Below, one piece after another: positions 11,591 to 23,470 of a stretch of 64,000 nt of DNA. A program made the translations under genes and the position numbers. The DNA is taken from assembly GCA_950106755.1 (NCBI GenBank), contig OX467088.1:11764001-11828000 (forward strand), in the 5' to 3' direction. Each line of letters starts with the position of its first letter. Position 1 is the first letter of the stretch. Below the pieces are notes generated by a model. It saw only the letters and a program-made list of their open reading frames with translations. It ran no database searches and was not told the origin of the DNA. This DNA comes from Climacium dendroides (Eukaryota; Streptophyta; Bryopsida; Hypnales; Climaciaceae).

Positions 11591-13024
11591 AACTTCCTAG
11601 CTTGCCAATATTTCTCCGTAGATTAAACTAAATTTAGTCCTAGGGATCTAGAGAATGATTATCTCAATTTCCAAAGGATAATGATTTGGGTTGGTTAACA
11701 ATGTTATGGAGTAGAAAGAACCTACATTTAAGAGCAACTTTGTCTTGTTGTCAAACTAAAGGCAACCATAAAGTTTATTTTCAATGTTCAAAATAATTTT
11801 TTAGAAGTCAAAAACTTACTCCACCTCCACTTGTCATGAACCTCCCTAAGATTTTTTCCGGATAACAATTTAGATCCTCCTATTGCAACTATAGTACACT
11901 TCTAAATAGAAATTTATTTTAGAAGGGGTCTTTTATGCAAAGTTTGACCAATTTTAGATGTATGAAATTCTTCCCTTGGTATTAGGACATAAAAGTGGAG
12001 TGGGATACTAATTAGGTCTTGTAATTGAGAATAGAAAGTGTTTTTACAACTATATACAATTAGAAACAACATTTCTTATTTGAAACAATATATAGAGTCC
12101 CCTTGCCTTCTTTGGATTAGAAGTTGCCAAGGTCATAGGTTGAAATGGTATAACAATAGCGATATCTTATCCAAATAAAAACGTTGCTTTCACAAGTTTG
12201 GACATTTCCATATCAAAAATTATATTCAATTGGAAATTGAGGTTTAGTGTTCACATTGTAATGCTTTGTAAACAAAAGTTTCTATAAGGTTGGACTACTA
12301 TTGTTTGTTTCAATACCAAACATAAATGGATACATGAGTTACATAGACTATGGAAATGACCACTAGAAGACCCACAATTGGTGTCATTTGTCACAAGTAT
12401 CTTTGTGTCTTTTTGAGAGTCAAATTTGGGTTTCAAGCAAACCATAATTTTAGTAGTGAACATTTAAAAAAATGAAATATCTTAATTAAAATTGATTTAT
12501 TATACATTGTGCTAATTTTCATCACTCAATAGTATTATGACTCTTGATTAGTAGTTTCTAATTATAACATTGCTCTAAATTGGGTTCAATATGAATCTTA
12601 TCCTCAAACATTAGATCATCGTTGAAATATGAACCTAATTTTGAATTTTCATTTTTATATAAATCCAAATTCAAAACCTTCCAATATAACTGGAAAGAAG
12701 GAGATTTATGGTATATCTATGAAACAAACTCAAATAAAAATACAATTGTAATTTTTTTTTCACAATATTGTAGATGGGTGGTGATGCAAGTGCCTATTGT
12801 ACGTGGAATTCCCTAATATGGAATCATGAAGTGCGGAATGAAGTGCCACTAGAGTTTTTATTTTTACTTTTGTATAGTAGTTAATTAGGTGAAACTTGAC
12901 CTTTAAATTAGAGCTTGCTTTCAAAATTGTACGCAACATCTAGATTTCAGATTTTATTCTCCTCGTTGGCCCGTGGTCAACCTAAATGAGCCTGTAGCTC
13001 CGATCTCTAATAACTATTGGCTTT
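11591..13024. other. Gene-free AT-rich DNA
   Basis: No coding region, tRNA or transposon ends were recognised. ORFs of 64-70 aa at 12,251-12,463 (-) and 12,622-12,816 (+) carry no motif. Confidence 0.5.
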
Positions 13025-13340
13025 TAGCGATGTGAAAGTTATGGAGCTTCTTATCTTGCAAGCAATTATAAAAACTTATTGAGAAAAGAATATATTGGAT
13101 TTATTTCTATACTCAATTTAAATAGTTTATTATTAAAAAAAAGGTTTTCCAAGGTTAGGTATGCTTGCTAAATTAAAAAATAACCTCAATCTCATGGTTG
13201 GAATTAGTTTGTTTCAATTCCATCTTAGAGTTATTGACAATTTTGTTTTTCCTTTGATCTTGTACCAACTTCTATTTTTTAGAGAATGAAAATCAAGCCT
13301 TTATTTTTGAATTTTTTCCCTAGACTTTCAACTCAAATTT
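13025..13340 (-). mobile_element. Fragment of long-form family A element
   Basis: From 13,025 the sequence matches the reverse complement of the middle of family A (GATGTGAAAGTTATGGAGCT). From about 13,155 it matches the reverse complement of the extra module found only in the long form, including TTCAATTCCATCTTAGAGTT. The ends are missing. The intact copy at 13,357 begins immediately beyond it, so two family members adjoin in opposite orientations. Confidence 0.55.
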
Positions 13341-13356
13341 TCAACATAATTTTTTC

Positions 13357-13940
13357 TTAACCCCTAAAGTCCCATGGCCATTTTTCTACCAAAACCACTT
13401 AAAACTACTACTTCTACTACAATCACCTACAAAATAAATTAAAAAAATATATTTTTTATAATCTAATTGTAGGATCTTGTCTTAGATCATGTGATAATTT
13501 TTTTTGTGATTTTTGACTGTATAGATTGAAAGATATTAGCATTCAAAGTAAAAGAAAAAAAATTCTTTCAAGATGTTGCTATGATTGCCCCCAAAACAAG
13601 AAGCTCCATAACTTTCACATCTCTAATCCAAATGGAATGAGTCAAAGCTTCCTGTTTACAAAAGAATATAATCTACAAGAAAAAAAATATTAAAAATTTT
13701 ATTTCAATTTTTTTGTGGTTTTTTTTGGCTATCCGGTCTCCCCCATTTTGAGGTTATTGTAGCATAACTTTTGCTCCCGGACACCAATTGAAATAAAAAT
13801 TATATTCCCAGAAAGCTCTTAAGTTTTTCTATCTTGTGAGAAAGTTTCAAAAAGTTTCAGTAAAAATTGAGAACATAGGAGCCTACCCAAAAATCCATTT
13901 TGTCCCCCGTAGGAACAATGAGACTTTTATTAGGGGTTAA
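13357..13940 (+). mobile_element. TTAA-flanked miniature transposon, short form (family A copy 5)
   Basis: TTAA lies at 13,357-13,360 and 13,937-13,940. The left terminus reads CCCCTAAAGTCCCATGGCC. The right terminus read inward is CCCCTAATAAAAGTCTCAT, carrying a small insertion. The right-end hairpin is partly decayed. The 584-bp interior matches copy 1 in the opposite orientation. No reading frame is present. Confidence 0.8.
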
Positions 13941-14490
13941 ATTTCAAGTTAAGGAGATTCAAAGTACATATATAATCTAGGCTAGTTTTCTGATGGAATG
14001 TCTTGAAAATTTTCCACCAAAATGTAGTTTATTTTTGCATTAAACTACAATACTTTCAAATGCAGCACGTATTTTATTTAGAGAAATAATAAAGTTGGTC
14101 AAATTCTGAATTGGGTAACATTTAAAAAAATATTGTGTTAATATTGGCGAACTAACGGGAACGAGGAAAAGGTCTGAACTCTGAAGGGCCCTCTCCGGTT
14201 GCCACGAATTCAGATCCACGTGGATGTCCACGTCATATTACCACGTGTAAATCCCCTAATCGCTTCTCCAAACTCACGCACTTCCCACATGTCTCCGTCG
14301 TTCCATTCTGGGAACGCCGAGAGGAACACAGTTCCCCAGGAACGGCCCTCATTTCATTTTGTCTGCAGATTTACCCACGCGGTAAAATCATTGGAGTTAC
14401 CTTAAACTTAATCCCCACAAGTCAGTCGGCTCAATCAGTCAGCGGGTTTAATAAGACTGACTTGAAGTTCAAGTGAGGTCCTCCACTTGC
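13941..14490. other. Gene-free segment with clustered ACGT motifs
   Basis: AT-rich to about 14,140, then moderately GC-rich. Three ACGT cores occur within about 32 bp (CCACGTGG at 14,216-14,223, CCACGTCA at about 14,228, CCACGTGT at 14,241-14,248). Clusters of this type bind bZIP/bHLH factors in plant promoters. No gene could be attached, and the 68-aa ORF at 14,199-14,405 is unrecognised. Confidence 0.45.
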
Positions 14491-15046
14491 CCAAGGTGAA
14501 CTTGCTCGTCCCCAAGGAAAAACGCCGAAATTTTTGATTTGCCACACATGATAAAATTTGCAAAATTTGAATTCATATTTGCAATCAGAGGCCCCAATAT
14601 CCTGAGGAGAGGTGGAGAAAGTAAATTAATCATGCACAAAATAATTTAATTCTTAATTTTTACATGTAAAGTAAAACTGTCCAATACCATCATTTACCCA
14701 ATTCTACCACCTACAGGTTCCTCCCATTTCTATGACTGGCCCCATCTATTACCACAATTTTACTAATCCATTATCATAGCAATGCATTGGGGAGCAAACA
14801 CAGGGTCTACTCACAGTTTTACTTTTCAGCTTTCAAAAATTACAAAAAATTAAATTCTTGTCGGAATGTCTTCATTCTTTTTGCAATTGACTTCTCTCAA
14901 ACAACTCAATCTCTGAAAAATATGAGAGCTCATAAATAGCTTCTCCAAAGTACCTAGATTGCAAATCTGTATGGTAATGGGTAGCTCGACCTTACCCTTG
15001 GAACGACTTTGGGGGGCGAGCAAGGGGGCCTGAAGGTGCAGTAAAA
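14491..15046 (+). mobile_element. Family D element with internal insertion (tentative)
   Basis: The family D core is present at about 14,535-14,610 (GATTTGCCACACATGATAAA, GAATTCATATTTGCAATCAG). Probable ends carry a shared CTTGCTCGYCCCC inward motif at about 14,500 and 15,020. The spacing is about 350 bp longer than in other copies, suggesting a later insertion between about 14,660 and 14,985. The boundaries are approximate. Confidence 0.35.
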
Positions 15047-15654
15047 TTAAGTTACCCTGCATGAAATTAGAAGATTGGCATCCGCCACAGAATGGAATCA
15101 CAGGGTACGGTTGCACAGCCAGGCCTGTTTTATTACTATCATGAATTCATGATGCCTGACTCACTGACTGAGCTGAGCCAGCGCGGGCGGGTGCTGAGGC
15201 AGACCGGGACGGAACGGGCCGGGTGCAGGCCGTCCTGAGCGTTGCGTTGTACTGGAGTACGACGGGTTGCGCAGTCTTGAGGAGACTGGGAGCACTCGCT
15301 CGCTGGAGTTTGGGCCCTGAATCAGTGGCACGGGTGTCCGGGTGGTGACGCCCGTGATTGCGACCGGGGCGCCCGGGCCTTCAAGTCCGGCAGTCTTCAA
15401 CGGTTGAGTGAGGGACGAAGTCTGCCGCGTCTGGGGCCCCCGAGGCGAATGAATTGGGGCGCAGACTTCAAGGGGAGGGGGGAGGGGAGGTCATCATAGA
15501 AGGGAGTGGGGACTGACTGAATAGTGCACTTCCCTTGATAAGCACACCACTCCACAGCCTTATCAATGATCAAGTGTGCAAGCTACTGACATGCATGGAT
15601 TGCGTAGTGCAGGGAATGTAAAACTTAGGCCTACCATGAAAAACTTTAAAAAAA
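15047..15654. other. GC-rich segment without recognised gene
   Basis: Positions 15,165-15,480 are GC-rich and could be a CpG-rich remnant or an untranslated exon. The 79-aa minus-strand ORF (15,161-15,400) is proline/serine-rich and unrecognised. Confidence 0.4.
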
Positions 15655-15702
15655 CACACCCCCAAAAAACACCCCCAAAAAACACCCCCAAAAAACACCC
15701 CA
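15655..15702 (+). repeat. 13-bp minisatellite
   Basis: About 3.5 units of CACCCCCAAAAAA are arranged head to tail. Confidence 0.9.
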
Positions 15703-17760
15703 TCTTATGACTACCTTGACCACACACACTCCCTAAACAACCATTCTTCTTCCTTGGGGGTTGGGAGAATCCCTCCTTGGAAAAAATTCAGATTAGGCTG
15801 CGAAAGAAAGTGAGTCATTGGCTGAATGGGAAGTTGCAACTCTAGTTTCATTGGCGGCTTGGGATTAGTTGCAATTCTAGTTCTCGTTGTTGAGTGGGAA
15901 TAGTTGCAAGAAAGTCCTTGGTTGGCTGGGAAGTTGCCATGCGGGGGGCTACCGCTTTCTTGTGGGAAGTTAAGGGAAGCGTCCCACGAACGTTGGTTGA
16001 TAATCTTGTGTGGGATGAAGGGAAAAAAAAATCATAGTGATAAGGAAAGTACAACATGGTTGCCTGTTGATTTTTTGTCACCATCTCCATTCGTTTAGGA
16101 AAGATCAAGGAATGGTACGGGCCATATTTTCTTAGGTTGTTGACATGCTATTAGTGGTGACAAGTATCGAGGATTGTGATAAGTATGGCAAGGAATCTTT
16201 CGATCTTCTTCTTATTTGTTCTAATCTCTGTCATTTTTGTGGATGAAAATACTTAAAAGAACTATGAATAGAGCCAAGTATCGTGAACAAAGAATCTTTT
16301 GAGTGCTGAGAGGCGATTTCAATGCGATCCACGTGCAAGTCAAAAGTTTGTTGAAAGTGCATCTCAATTATAAGATTGTAAAATTTTTGGAGTTTATGCA
16401 AGTACTAGTTAGTACAATGGCTTCACTCTTTTATTTTTTATTTGAACTAATTGCACTTCACTGCTCTTTTTGTGAACATTGAGATGCTTGTTGTAGTATT
16501 ATCAAAATGTTTTGAAGGAACCTTTTGTTTATTTTGTGAATTTTAAAAAAAAGTTCTTTAGAAACCTTTGAACAATTTCAACAATTGAAGACATCAATAA
16601 AAGTAATTATGAATGATATTACTATTATGAATCAATTTTGTGCATAATAAATTCTAGTATGTGTACAAAAATATAAAACTACAAAATACATCATAAGGTT
16701 TTAAAATATAAGTTGAATGCATTGTGGTATTCACCAAAATTTTCAAATGTGAGGGCATTAAGATGTAACAATAATTTATGTTGCAATCTATACTCTCTCT
16801 ACAATAGCTAATGCAATTTTATACTCTCAATTCCCAAAAAATTCAAATATCATGAGAACCAACATCATTTGCATGTTTGTCAAATTGCAAATATTTTAAA
16901 TTCTACAATTGTCAACTTCCTTCATTTTTTTGTATACAACAATATGAAATGCCAAGGTACAAAAAGTTTTTTGTGAGTCCTAAGAAAAAATTGACAAAAT
17001 ATAAAGTAATTCTAAAATATGGTACACAAATTGGAGTTTTACAAATGGCTAACTTTCAAATTAGTTTTCTTTAAAATCACAACTAATTTTTTCTTCAAGC
17101 ATCCATAGTAATGTATTATATGTTATATACTACAGCTTTCATATATTTACTTACGAACTTCACACATTGATGCTTGTGGTATGGTTGTTTGAATGAAAAA
17201 ATTTCAAATCTATATTCCAATTTTCTTTGTCTCTATATTTCACGTAGAAAAAAAATGATGATTTTTGGTGTTTCTACCTTACTGAACTTTTCTACTAGTG
17301 TCAGTGCCTTTGCATTAGGGGTTGACATACCTTTTGAATCACCCCGTTTTCAATCTTTGAAGAATGAAGGTATGACACTTACTTTCCTTGAATTGTGAAG
17401 GGTCCATTCTTTAAAGATTGAGAAGTTTTTTCTTCTTTGGAAATGAAGAATGGGTGTAAAGAAGTTTAAGTGCGTGAAGCTTCATTCTAAGACAAGGTAT
17501 GACAGTCCCTAATTTATTGGAAAACCTTATTTCACATGAACGATAGTAATTTCTCAATCTTCACTTTTATCCCTACCGGTTGAAAATTTAACTTGAGACA
17601 TTTTTGCGTCCGATTATCTTATTACCACAAGAGCCATTTGCCTTGGCGACTAACTACTGTAATCAATTGAGTTTTCAACTTGTGTACTTCCTCAAATTAA
17701 AAAATTTCGAAGTAAAATTTAAAAAAATGTAGATTTTAAGGCTCCAACCAGGGTCTTCGA
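15703..17760. other. Gene-free DNA
   Basis: No gene recognised. An imperfect inverted repeat (TCAATCTTTGAAGAATGA near 17,350 against CATTCTTTAAAGATTGA near 17,410) could form a stem-loop. ORFs of 60-86 aa have no motifs. Confidence 0.45.
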
Positions 17761-18059
17761 GGGTGACGCGGCCTGTTTCTTATCTGTACCAGCCCATTTC
17801 CCCGAAATGTACCTATTTACTAATTCAGGAACCTAGATTCCTGCCGACCTCTGACGGGACGCCTCGTGGGGCCTCCTCACCGGGGCCCACCAAACCACCC
17901 CCCATTCCCGTTCCCCCTGTTTGACCAAAACCCGGAATGATCACTTGCGTTCCCACACTGATTGCACGCAATCTCCGTCAGTTCGAAAACTGCTCATCCA
18001 TCCAATTCTCATTCATCCCTTCGTGCAGACATTCTCGGTGAGGAGGTAGAAGCTCTCAC

Positions 18060-18066
18060 TATAAGC
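18060..18066 (+). promoter_or_regulatory. TATA-like box upstream of the DUF506 gene
   Basis: TATAAGC lies about 380 bp upstream of the start codon at 18,441, in a locally GC-enriched region (17,760-18,100). If used, transcription would start near 18,090 with a 5' leader of about 350 nt. This position is inferred; no transcript data are available. Confidence 0.35.
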
Positions 18067-18440
18067 CCCCCTGCCTGTCGGAGCTTCGCTTGTAGTAGTA
18101 TTGTACCAGCTTCTTCCAGCTTCCTCAAGCTTCCTCTAGCTCCTCCTGCGGTTGGATTCTCCCTCTGGAATTTGTAGTTGCAGGATTAGTTGAGATGTGC
18201 TTGAGAATTGAAACAGGAAAGAGGCTGAGAGTATACGCGAATGTGTATTTAGTTGATTGAAGAAGGAGCAATCGAAACAGAGCAAGGGGCTGTTTGTTTG
18301 ATGCGTGATTGTTTTTGGGGACGTGATCGGTGTCTTTGGATACCATTCCATGGAGAGCGTTTTGTAACGTTCGTGGTTTTCGAGAGGTTGTGTTCGACGA
18401 GTGTATTTGAAGAAGTGGTAGTTGGAAGTGGTAGTGTGTG

Positions 18441-19790
18441 ATGATGCCCGGGTTGTTGCCGATGAGATCGATTGGCGCTGCGTCGAAGGCGAGGAGTAGC
18501 AGCGCAAGAAACCTGGCTCGGGCGAAGGCGGAGAAGGGGAGGGAAGAGTCCGCTTCGGGCGCAACGACGCTTGTGCGTGTGCCGTCGCAGAGCGTGAATA
18601 TCAATACCATGGGGTTATTGTCCGCACAGTTCCAAGCTCGGTCGAAGGTGCCGGAAGTAGGAGCGGAGGATATCAGAAGTAAGATGTTTGGGAATGGAGT
18701 GGATTTGGAGAACAAATTCGGGAATCAGTATGTGAGCAGCGGAAGTGAGCACGAGTTGAACTCTGTTTGCTTAGGCGCCATGGTCGACGGGTTTATTGAA
18801 AACGACTGCGACGGCGGGCGCTTCCCTCGGTCTCGCTGCAATTGCAGCTCCATGTGCGATTGCAGCGATTTCGAAGACTCCAGGTCTTCACTTGGCGGAG
18901 AGCTTTCTGAGATTTTACAGGAATTGATGTCGAGCTTGAATGTCACTGAGAGGATCTTGCTAAGTGAAGTGAACAAAGCGAAGGCTAAAGAGGACGGCGC
19001 CACAAGCTGCTTGAAGCGCCAAGTTATGAAGCATCTTAGAACCGGCGGTTACAATGCTGCCATATGCAAATCGCGGTGGGACCACGCAGGAAGCTTCCCC
19101 GGTGGCGACTACGAGTACATTGATGTGGTTTTCGAGAGTGCAACGGGAAAGAGCGAGAGAGTGTTGATCGACGTCGACTTCAAGGCGCAATTCGAGATTG
19201 CGCGACCTACTTCGTGCTACAACGCTGTTGTTCAAGTACTGCCGACCGTGTTTGTCGGCAGGGCGGATCGTCTTCTACAGATTGTGAACATTATGTCCGA
19301 TAGCGTGAAGCTGTCTTTAAAGAAGCGAGGGATGCATCTCCCTCCATGGCGGAAACCTGAGTACATGCGTGCCAAGTGGTTTTCAATATACAGGCGTACA
19401 ACAAACGACACTATCTACAAGACACACGACCAGGATGTCTCCAATATTTCTCGTATAGCTCTGAGAGATAACGGCTGGAATGCGAAGTACACGGATGAAA
19501 TGGAGGTGGACTACCTAAGAGGTGGAGAGAGGCGGGCGATGAAGGACTTGAAGAATCTTGTGGGCAAGAAGCTCACGGAGGTCAGCAACAAGCCTTCAGG
19601 TAACATTGCGTTGAAGCCCATTGTTGACAACAGTGGATGGACGCTTCCGACCTTCAAGCCAAGAGTCTTTCAGCGACCTGGCCAGACCGGACTTGCATCT
19701 ATTTTGAGAGAAGCAGGCTTGACGTCCTCCATTCGAACCTTGATCGAAGAACAGCGGGTGGAGCGGAAGGGTTTACCGATCGCTGTCTGA
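18441..19790 (+). CDS. DUF506 / PDDEXK-like family protein (449 aa)
   Basis: A single uninterrupted frame with GC-rich codons stands out from the AT-rich surroundings. The first ATG is 18,441, with a second ATG directly after it at 18,444; either could be used. The N-terminal 150 residues are low-complexity, with a basic Arg/Ala/Ser-rich start and a Cys-rich patch (about residues 132-142). The conserved core runs from about 165 to 318: a helical lead-in, GDYEYIDVVFES (about 222-233), then LIDVDFKAQFEIAR (about 242-255), FVGRADRL, and LKKRGMHLPPWRKPEYMRAKW (about 294-314). These motifs define the plant PDDEXK-like family of unknown function (DUF506). The fold resembles nucleases, but enzymatic activity is not established for this family, and some Arabidopsis members influence root-hair growth. 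It looks intact and intronless. The function here is unknown. Confidence 0.9.
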   Translation: MMPGLLPMRSIGAASKARSSSARNLARAKAEKGREESASGATTLVRVPSQSVNINTMGLLSAQFQARSKVPEVGAEDIRSKMFGNGVDLENKFGNQYVSSGSEHELNSVCLGAMVDGFIENDCDGGRFPRSRCNCSSMCDCSDFEDSRSSLGGELSEILQELMSSLNVTERILLSEVNKAKAKEDGATSCLKRQVMKHLRTGGYNAAICKSRWDHAGSFPGGDYEYIDVVFESATGKSERVLIDVDFKAQFEIARPTSCYNAVVQVLPTVFVGRADRLLQIVNIMSDSVKLSLKKRGMHLPPWRKPEYMRAKWFSIYRRTTNDTIYKTHDQDVSNISRIALRDNGWNAKYTDEMEVDYLRGGERRAMKDLKNLVGKKLTEVSNKPSGNIALKPIVDNSGWTLPTFKPRVFQRPGQTGLASILREAGLTSSIRTLIEEQRVERKGLPIAV

Positions 19791-22169
19791 CTCGCGCGCC
19801 ACTTCAATCTGTAATATATACACGATGTAGCGCCTGTAGCATATTGTTGCCACCTATATTTGCCGCAAGGTTATCGTCTTTTCATTCACGACGAGGCTGG
19901 CATTGTTGAGAAAATAGTTTGTGCGAGAGATTCTAGGTTAGAAGAATATGAAATTTTGGGCTCGACATTGCCGGAATGACAGTCAACTTAGCCCCGACGC
20001 AGACGTCTTGCCGTTGGGGAGGAGTTCAAGGAGTATCGCAGAGGACGGAGTTTGTGGCTGATTTTATTATAGTCCACAGTTCCTGTGCTGCATTTTTGGA
20101 GGACTAGTGTAGTACAGGACAACGGTGTTGTTGTTGATGTGTATAGTTCTAGGAGCGGGTTTTGCCACTCCCGGTAGTTGGTTTTTTTCACGAGCTGATG
20201 AAGTTGGGCTCTGAGTACAGTTTTACTTGCTTCCATTGCCAATGACAAATGGGAAGTCTGATTTTTTGAGAATAATGAAATGACAATTTCCAATCACGGA
20301 TCTTGGTGCTTACCCAGTTTTATGGAACTCCAGTGCGCTTATTGCTTCTTTTTTGTGGGTTACAAGTCATTCGCTTACTATGTGATGCCAAGGACCCATC
20401 GTATATGCACCAATTGCACACGAATTTGAAGTCCGTTTTACATTTACTAACCTTTTATATTTTATCGTTTACAATGAAGAGATGGCTAAGCTTTTACTTG
20501 GTGGTGCAGGATCATATGAACAACATCAAATGAGCTACCGTGGTCGGTGATTGACATCACGAGAGTGCTCTCATAACATTCCTCCCCTTCACTGCAACAT
20601 TGACCAAGTACGCTCTTTGAAATTGTCAACTTTTGTGATCTCAAATACCTGCATCTCTCATTCCAATGCTCTTGCTTTTACTGCTTTGGAGTATACCGAG
20701 GATTTGACATGATGCCAAGTCCAAGTTTTCAAAGCAACAGTAGTACAGTACTCTCTTTGGCTGGTCATCAGAAGAAGGATGCAATTCATGACCTTCCTGC
20801 CCTTCTCAAACGAAAACTACAGATTTGGTCATTCAAGATGCGAGAAAAGTATTTAGCATGATGTGCAACAATCTTCTTAAACCTCCCCATTCTTGATGAT
20901 TATCCACGCTGCTTGTGAGAAGGCATGTCAATAGGGCTTGCTCTCTATTATGGTTGTTCGTATGTATTGTGACGGAAGATATTTTGAAATGAAACTAATG
21001 AAGCGCGGTAAGCATGCTTAATTTTCCAAGTCGTGTTTTTGTGTCACAAAACAAGCAGGCTCTACGTACGGCTGGCGGGTTCTAGAAGAATCCAAGTCGT
21101 TTCTCTCTCTCTCGTTAACGAGGTCGGTCTCTTCTCAGAATGTAAGTTATTATTCTAACTTCGAGTGACGGAGCTACTAGTCGCTTATGTGACAACTGTG
21201 CATTACCTGGCCTTTTTTTGTTTCTAGCTGGCCGAGAGTGCCACGGCATGAAAGATGAGATGGACAACTCCACCTGGCAAGGAGCTGTGTCGTCATTGAC
21301 AGGACTTTCCATCTTACAGATAAGTTTTCAAGTTATATGCTTCGAACACTTGAATACGGATAGAACTGATGGAGTCATCACTCTTCTCATCCTCAAAAAA
21401 ACTTGAGTATATGTGTCAGGTAGTCAGGCAGTCGTGCTCGTAAGGCCACATTCATTATTCACAACCCCCTTTGGCGTTTTGCATTATTACCTTTTCATTC
21501 ATAATAACAGCGTTGGAGGCATGAGTACCCGTATTAGCCTTGCATTGTGATTTTGTGATTGGAATCCCTCAGTGAAATCCTGCCAATTCTTTGAATAACC
21601 GACAATATGGCATGCGCTCCATCAGAGGCCGAAAGCAGGCAAGAATACCTTCAGTTTAGCTTAGGTGTGCGCAAACACCAGAAAGCTTGAGGTGGCCTGC
21701 AGTTGATAGGAGATGCAATGATTTTCGTTGGAAATTAGAAAAGGTGGAAGACAATGCTGTGTGCCAGATGTGATATGGAACGCGTGAAGGAGAGTAAGAT
21801 AGGTCACTCCATACAGCAACCATTTAGTAGCCGATTCACGATTTGGGGGAGTGAAACTTCTTGAAATATTTTTCAGTAAATTGTTTTCCCTTCAAAAGAC
21901 AAATGGAATTGGCATCTAATCCAAGTCGTTTCATATTTTTTGGACCTTTGTTTCATAAATTTTGAAGTCATAATCTCATAAGGCTTTTAAAAGCATCCAC
22001 CTCTTGGTATATTCACTTTTGGTACATTGACAAATGCCAATGGTATATTGAAGAAATTAGGCAGTGTTGTCCATATATTAATCCCCTAATGCACTAAAAA
22101 ACAAAAAGTGTCATGCAAGCAAGTGTCTTATGGAAATGTGCAAAACTTACTGCAAATCACATACAATCT
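19791..22169. other. 3' flank of DUF506 gene and gene-free DNA
   Basis: Moderate base composition continues to about 21,850 and may include the 3' untranslated region. No second gene was recognised. ORFs at 19,988-20,293 (-), 20,303-20,533 (+) and 21,115-21,312 (-) lack recognisable motifs. Confidence 0.45.
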
Positions 22170-22665
22170 CTATGTACCTTTTCATTCAACAATTGGATGG
22201 TGCTTGGACTCACTACCTTTGGTGATAAGTCTTATCTACATCTTTTTCATTTAGTAATTGGATCATCCTTTGGTTCACTGCCTTGGTGATAATCTCGCAA
22301 GTACCTTCCACTAGTACAAACTTGGGCATCATAGAATAGAAAAACAACCCTCTAAGAAAACCCACAACAATGAACTTAATTAACCAATGGGCCTTCCCAT
22401 AGTCATTTTCCTAGTCTACACAGCCCAAATTTCCACTTGTATATATCCATCTGATATTTGCATCGTGCTTTGGCCAATTCCCTTTATGATCAGTCTTGCA
22501 TGTACCCCCTTTCATCCAACCAACTTATTAGATCACATGCATGCTTGGGCTGACTACCTACCTTGGTGACAACTACTCTTTTATGTACCATTTCATCCTG
22601 TGTACTACTTAGACCATGCTTGGGCTGACTAGTGACTACCTTGGTGATAAGTCTCGTCCTCTCCA
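22170..22665 (+). repeat. Degenerate tandem array, unit about 65-85 bp
   Basis: About five diverged units recur, each built as TGTACC-TTTCAT, then TTAGATCATGCTTGG, then CTACCTTGGTGATAAGTCT. The clearest units begin near 22,174, 22,240, 22,498 and 22,578. A less certain unit lies at about 22,440, and 22,300-22,435 is an interruption. No coding potential was recognised. Confidence 0.6.
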
Positions 22666-23470
22666 GGGAGAAGTCACCGTACAGCAACCTCCCCTTCCGT
22701 CACATTTTCACCTTGAGTTCCCGAGTCCCTTCCGTCAAGAGCAGCCGGCCGGCCGGCCTCTCGACAGTCGACAGTTGCAATGAAGGCACATTCTGTCTAA
22801 TATTTGCACCAACCCGCAAAAGGGAAAATCCTGGAAAGCTCCGGATCAGCTTATGACTCCGTTACTTCGGGGGGGCCTCTCCGTCTAATGATGTGTTTTC
22901 GAAAGTTCCCGGAGCTGCCTTTCTGGACTCCCGGTCCGGCTCCTTCCGTGACGGCCCGTCAAGTGCTTTTCACCTTGCTTGAGGTTCCGTTTAGGGTTTT
23001 ACCTACCAGGTGGGGCTGGGGGAGTGCCACGCTTCTACTAGCGAATGGGCAATGATTAAGATGCGGATTACTGGATATGTCCGGTTTGATAATAATTATG
23101 ATTAAAAATAACCCAACACAGACAGCTGTTGCGATCGGATTGCTCCACCTCTTATTTTAAGGGTGTTCATCTTTAGTTTGAACGGGGACGGAAATGGGGG
23201 GTACAACTTATATGGTAATAAAAAAAAAATTTACAAAAGCTCCGTCTGCCGGGGGCTGTTCAGTTTCAGGTTCGTCTGCATTTGGGGCGGCTCCAGAGAT
23301 CACGGCCACGCGGTATTCCAAACCGGGGCATTGCTGGGAACCCGCGCTACCCCCCACCCACCGGCAGTAGGCCGGTTCCCTATCCAGGTCTTCCTCCTAT
23401 TCCCGTGCCTAGGCCCGGAAATGGGCGCTGGAAGGTACGGAGCCTACAACCGTGAAATCTAGGTCAGTTT
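22666..23470. other. GC-rich segment without recognised gene
   Basis: Locally high GC content (for example GGCCGGCCGGCC at about 22,745 and a C-rich stretch near 23,345) and ORFs of 74-99 aa. None shows a known domain. It could be a decayed exon or an untranslated region; no function can be assigned. Confidence 0.35.

Noticed and set aside
15655..15702. Possible CRISPR-like array (regular short repeats)
   Set aside because: These are contiguous 13-bp minisatellite units without spacers, in a eukaryotic genome.
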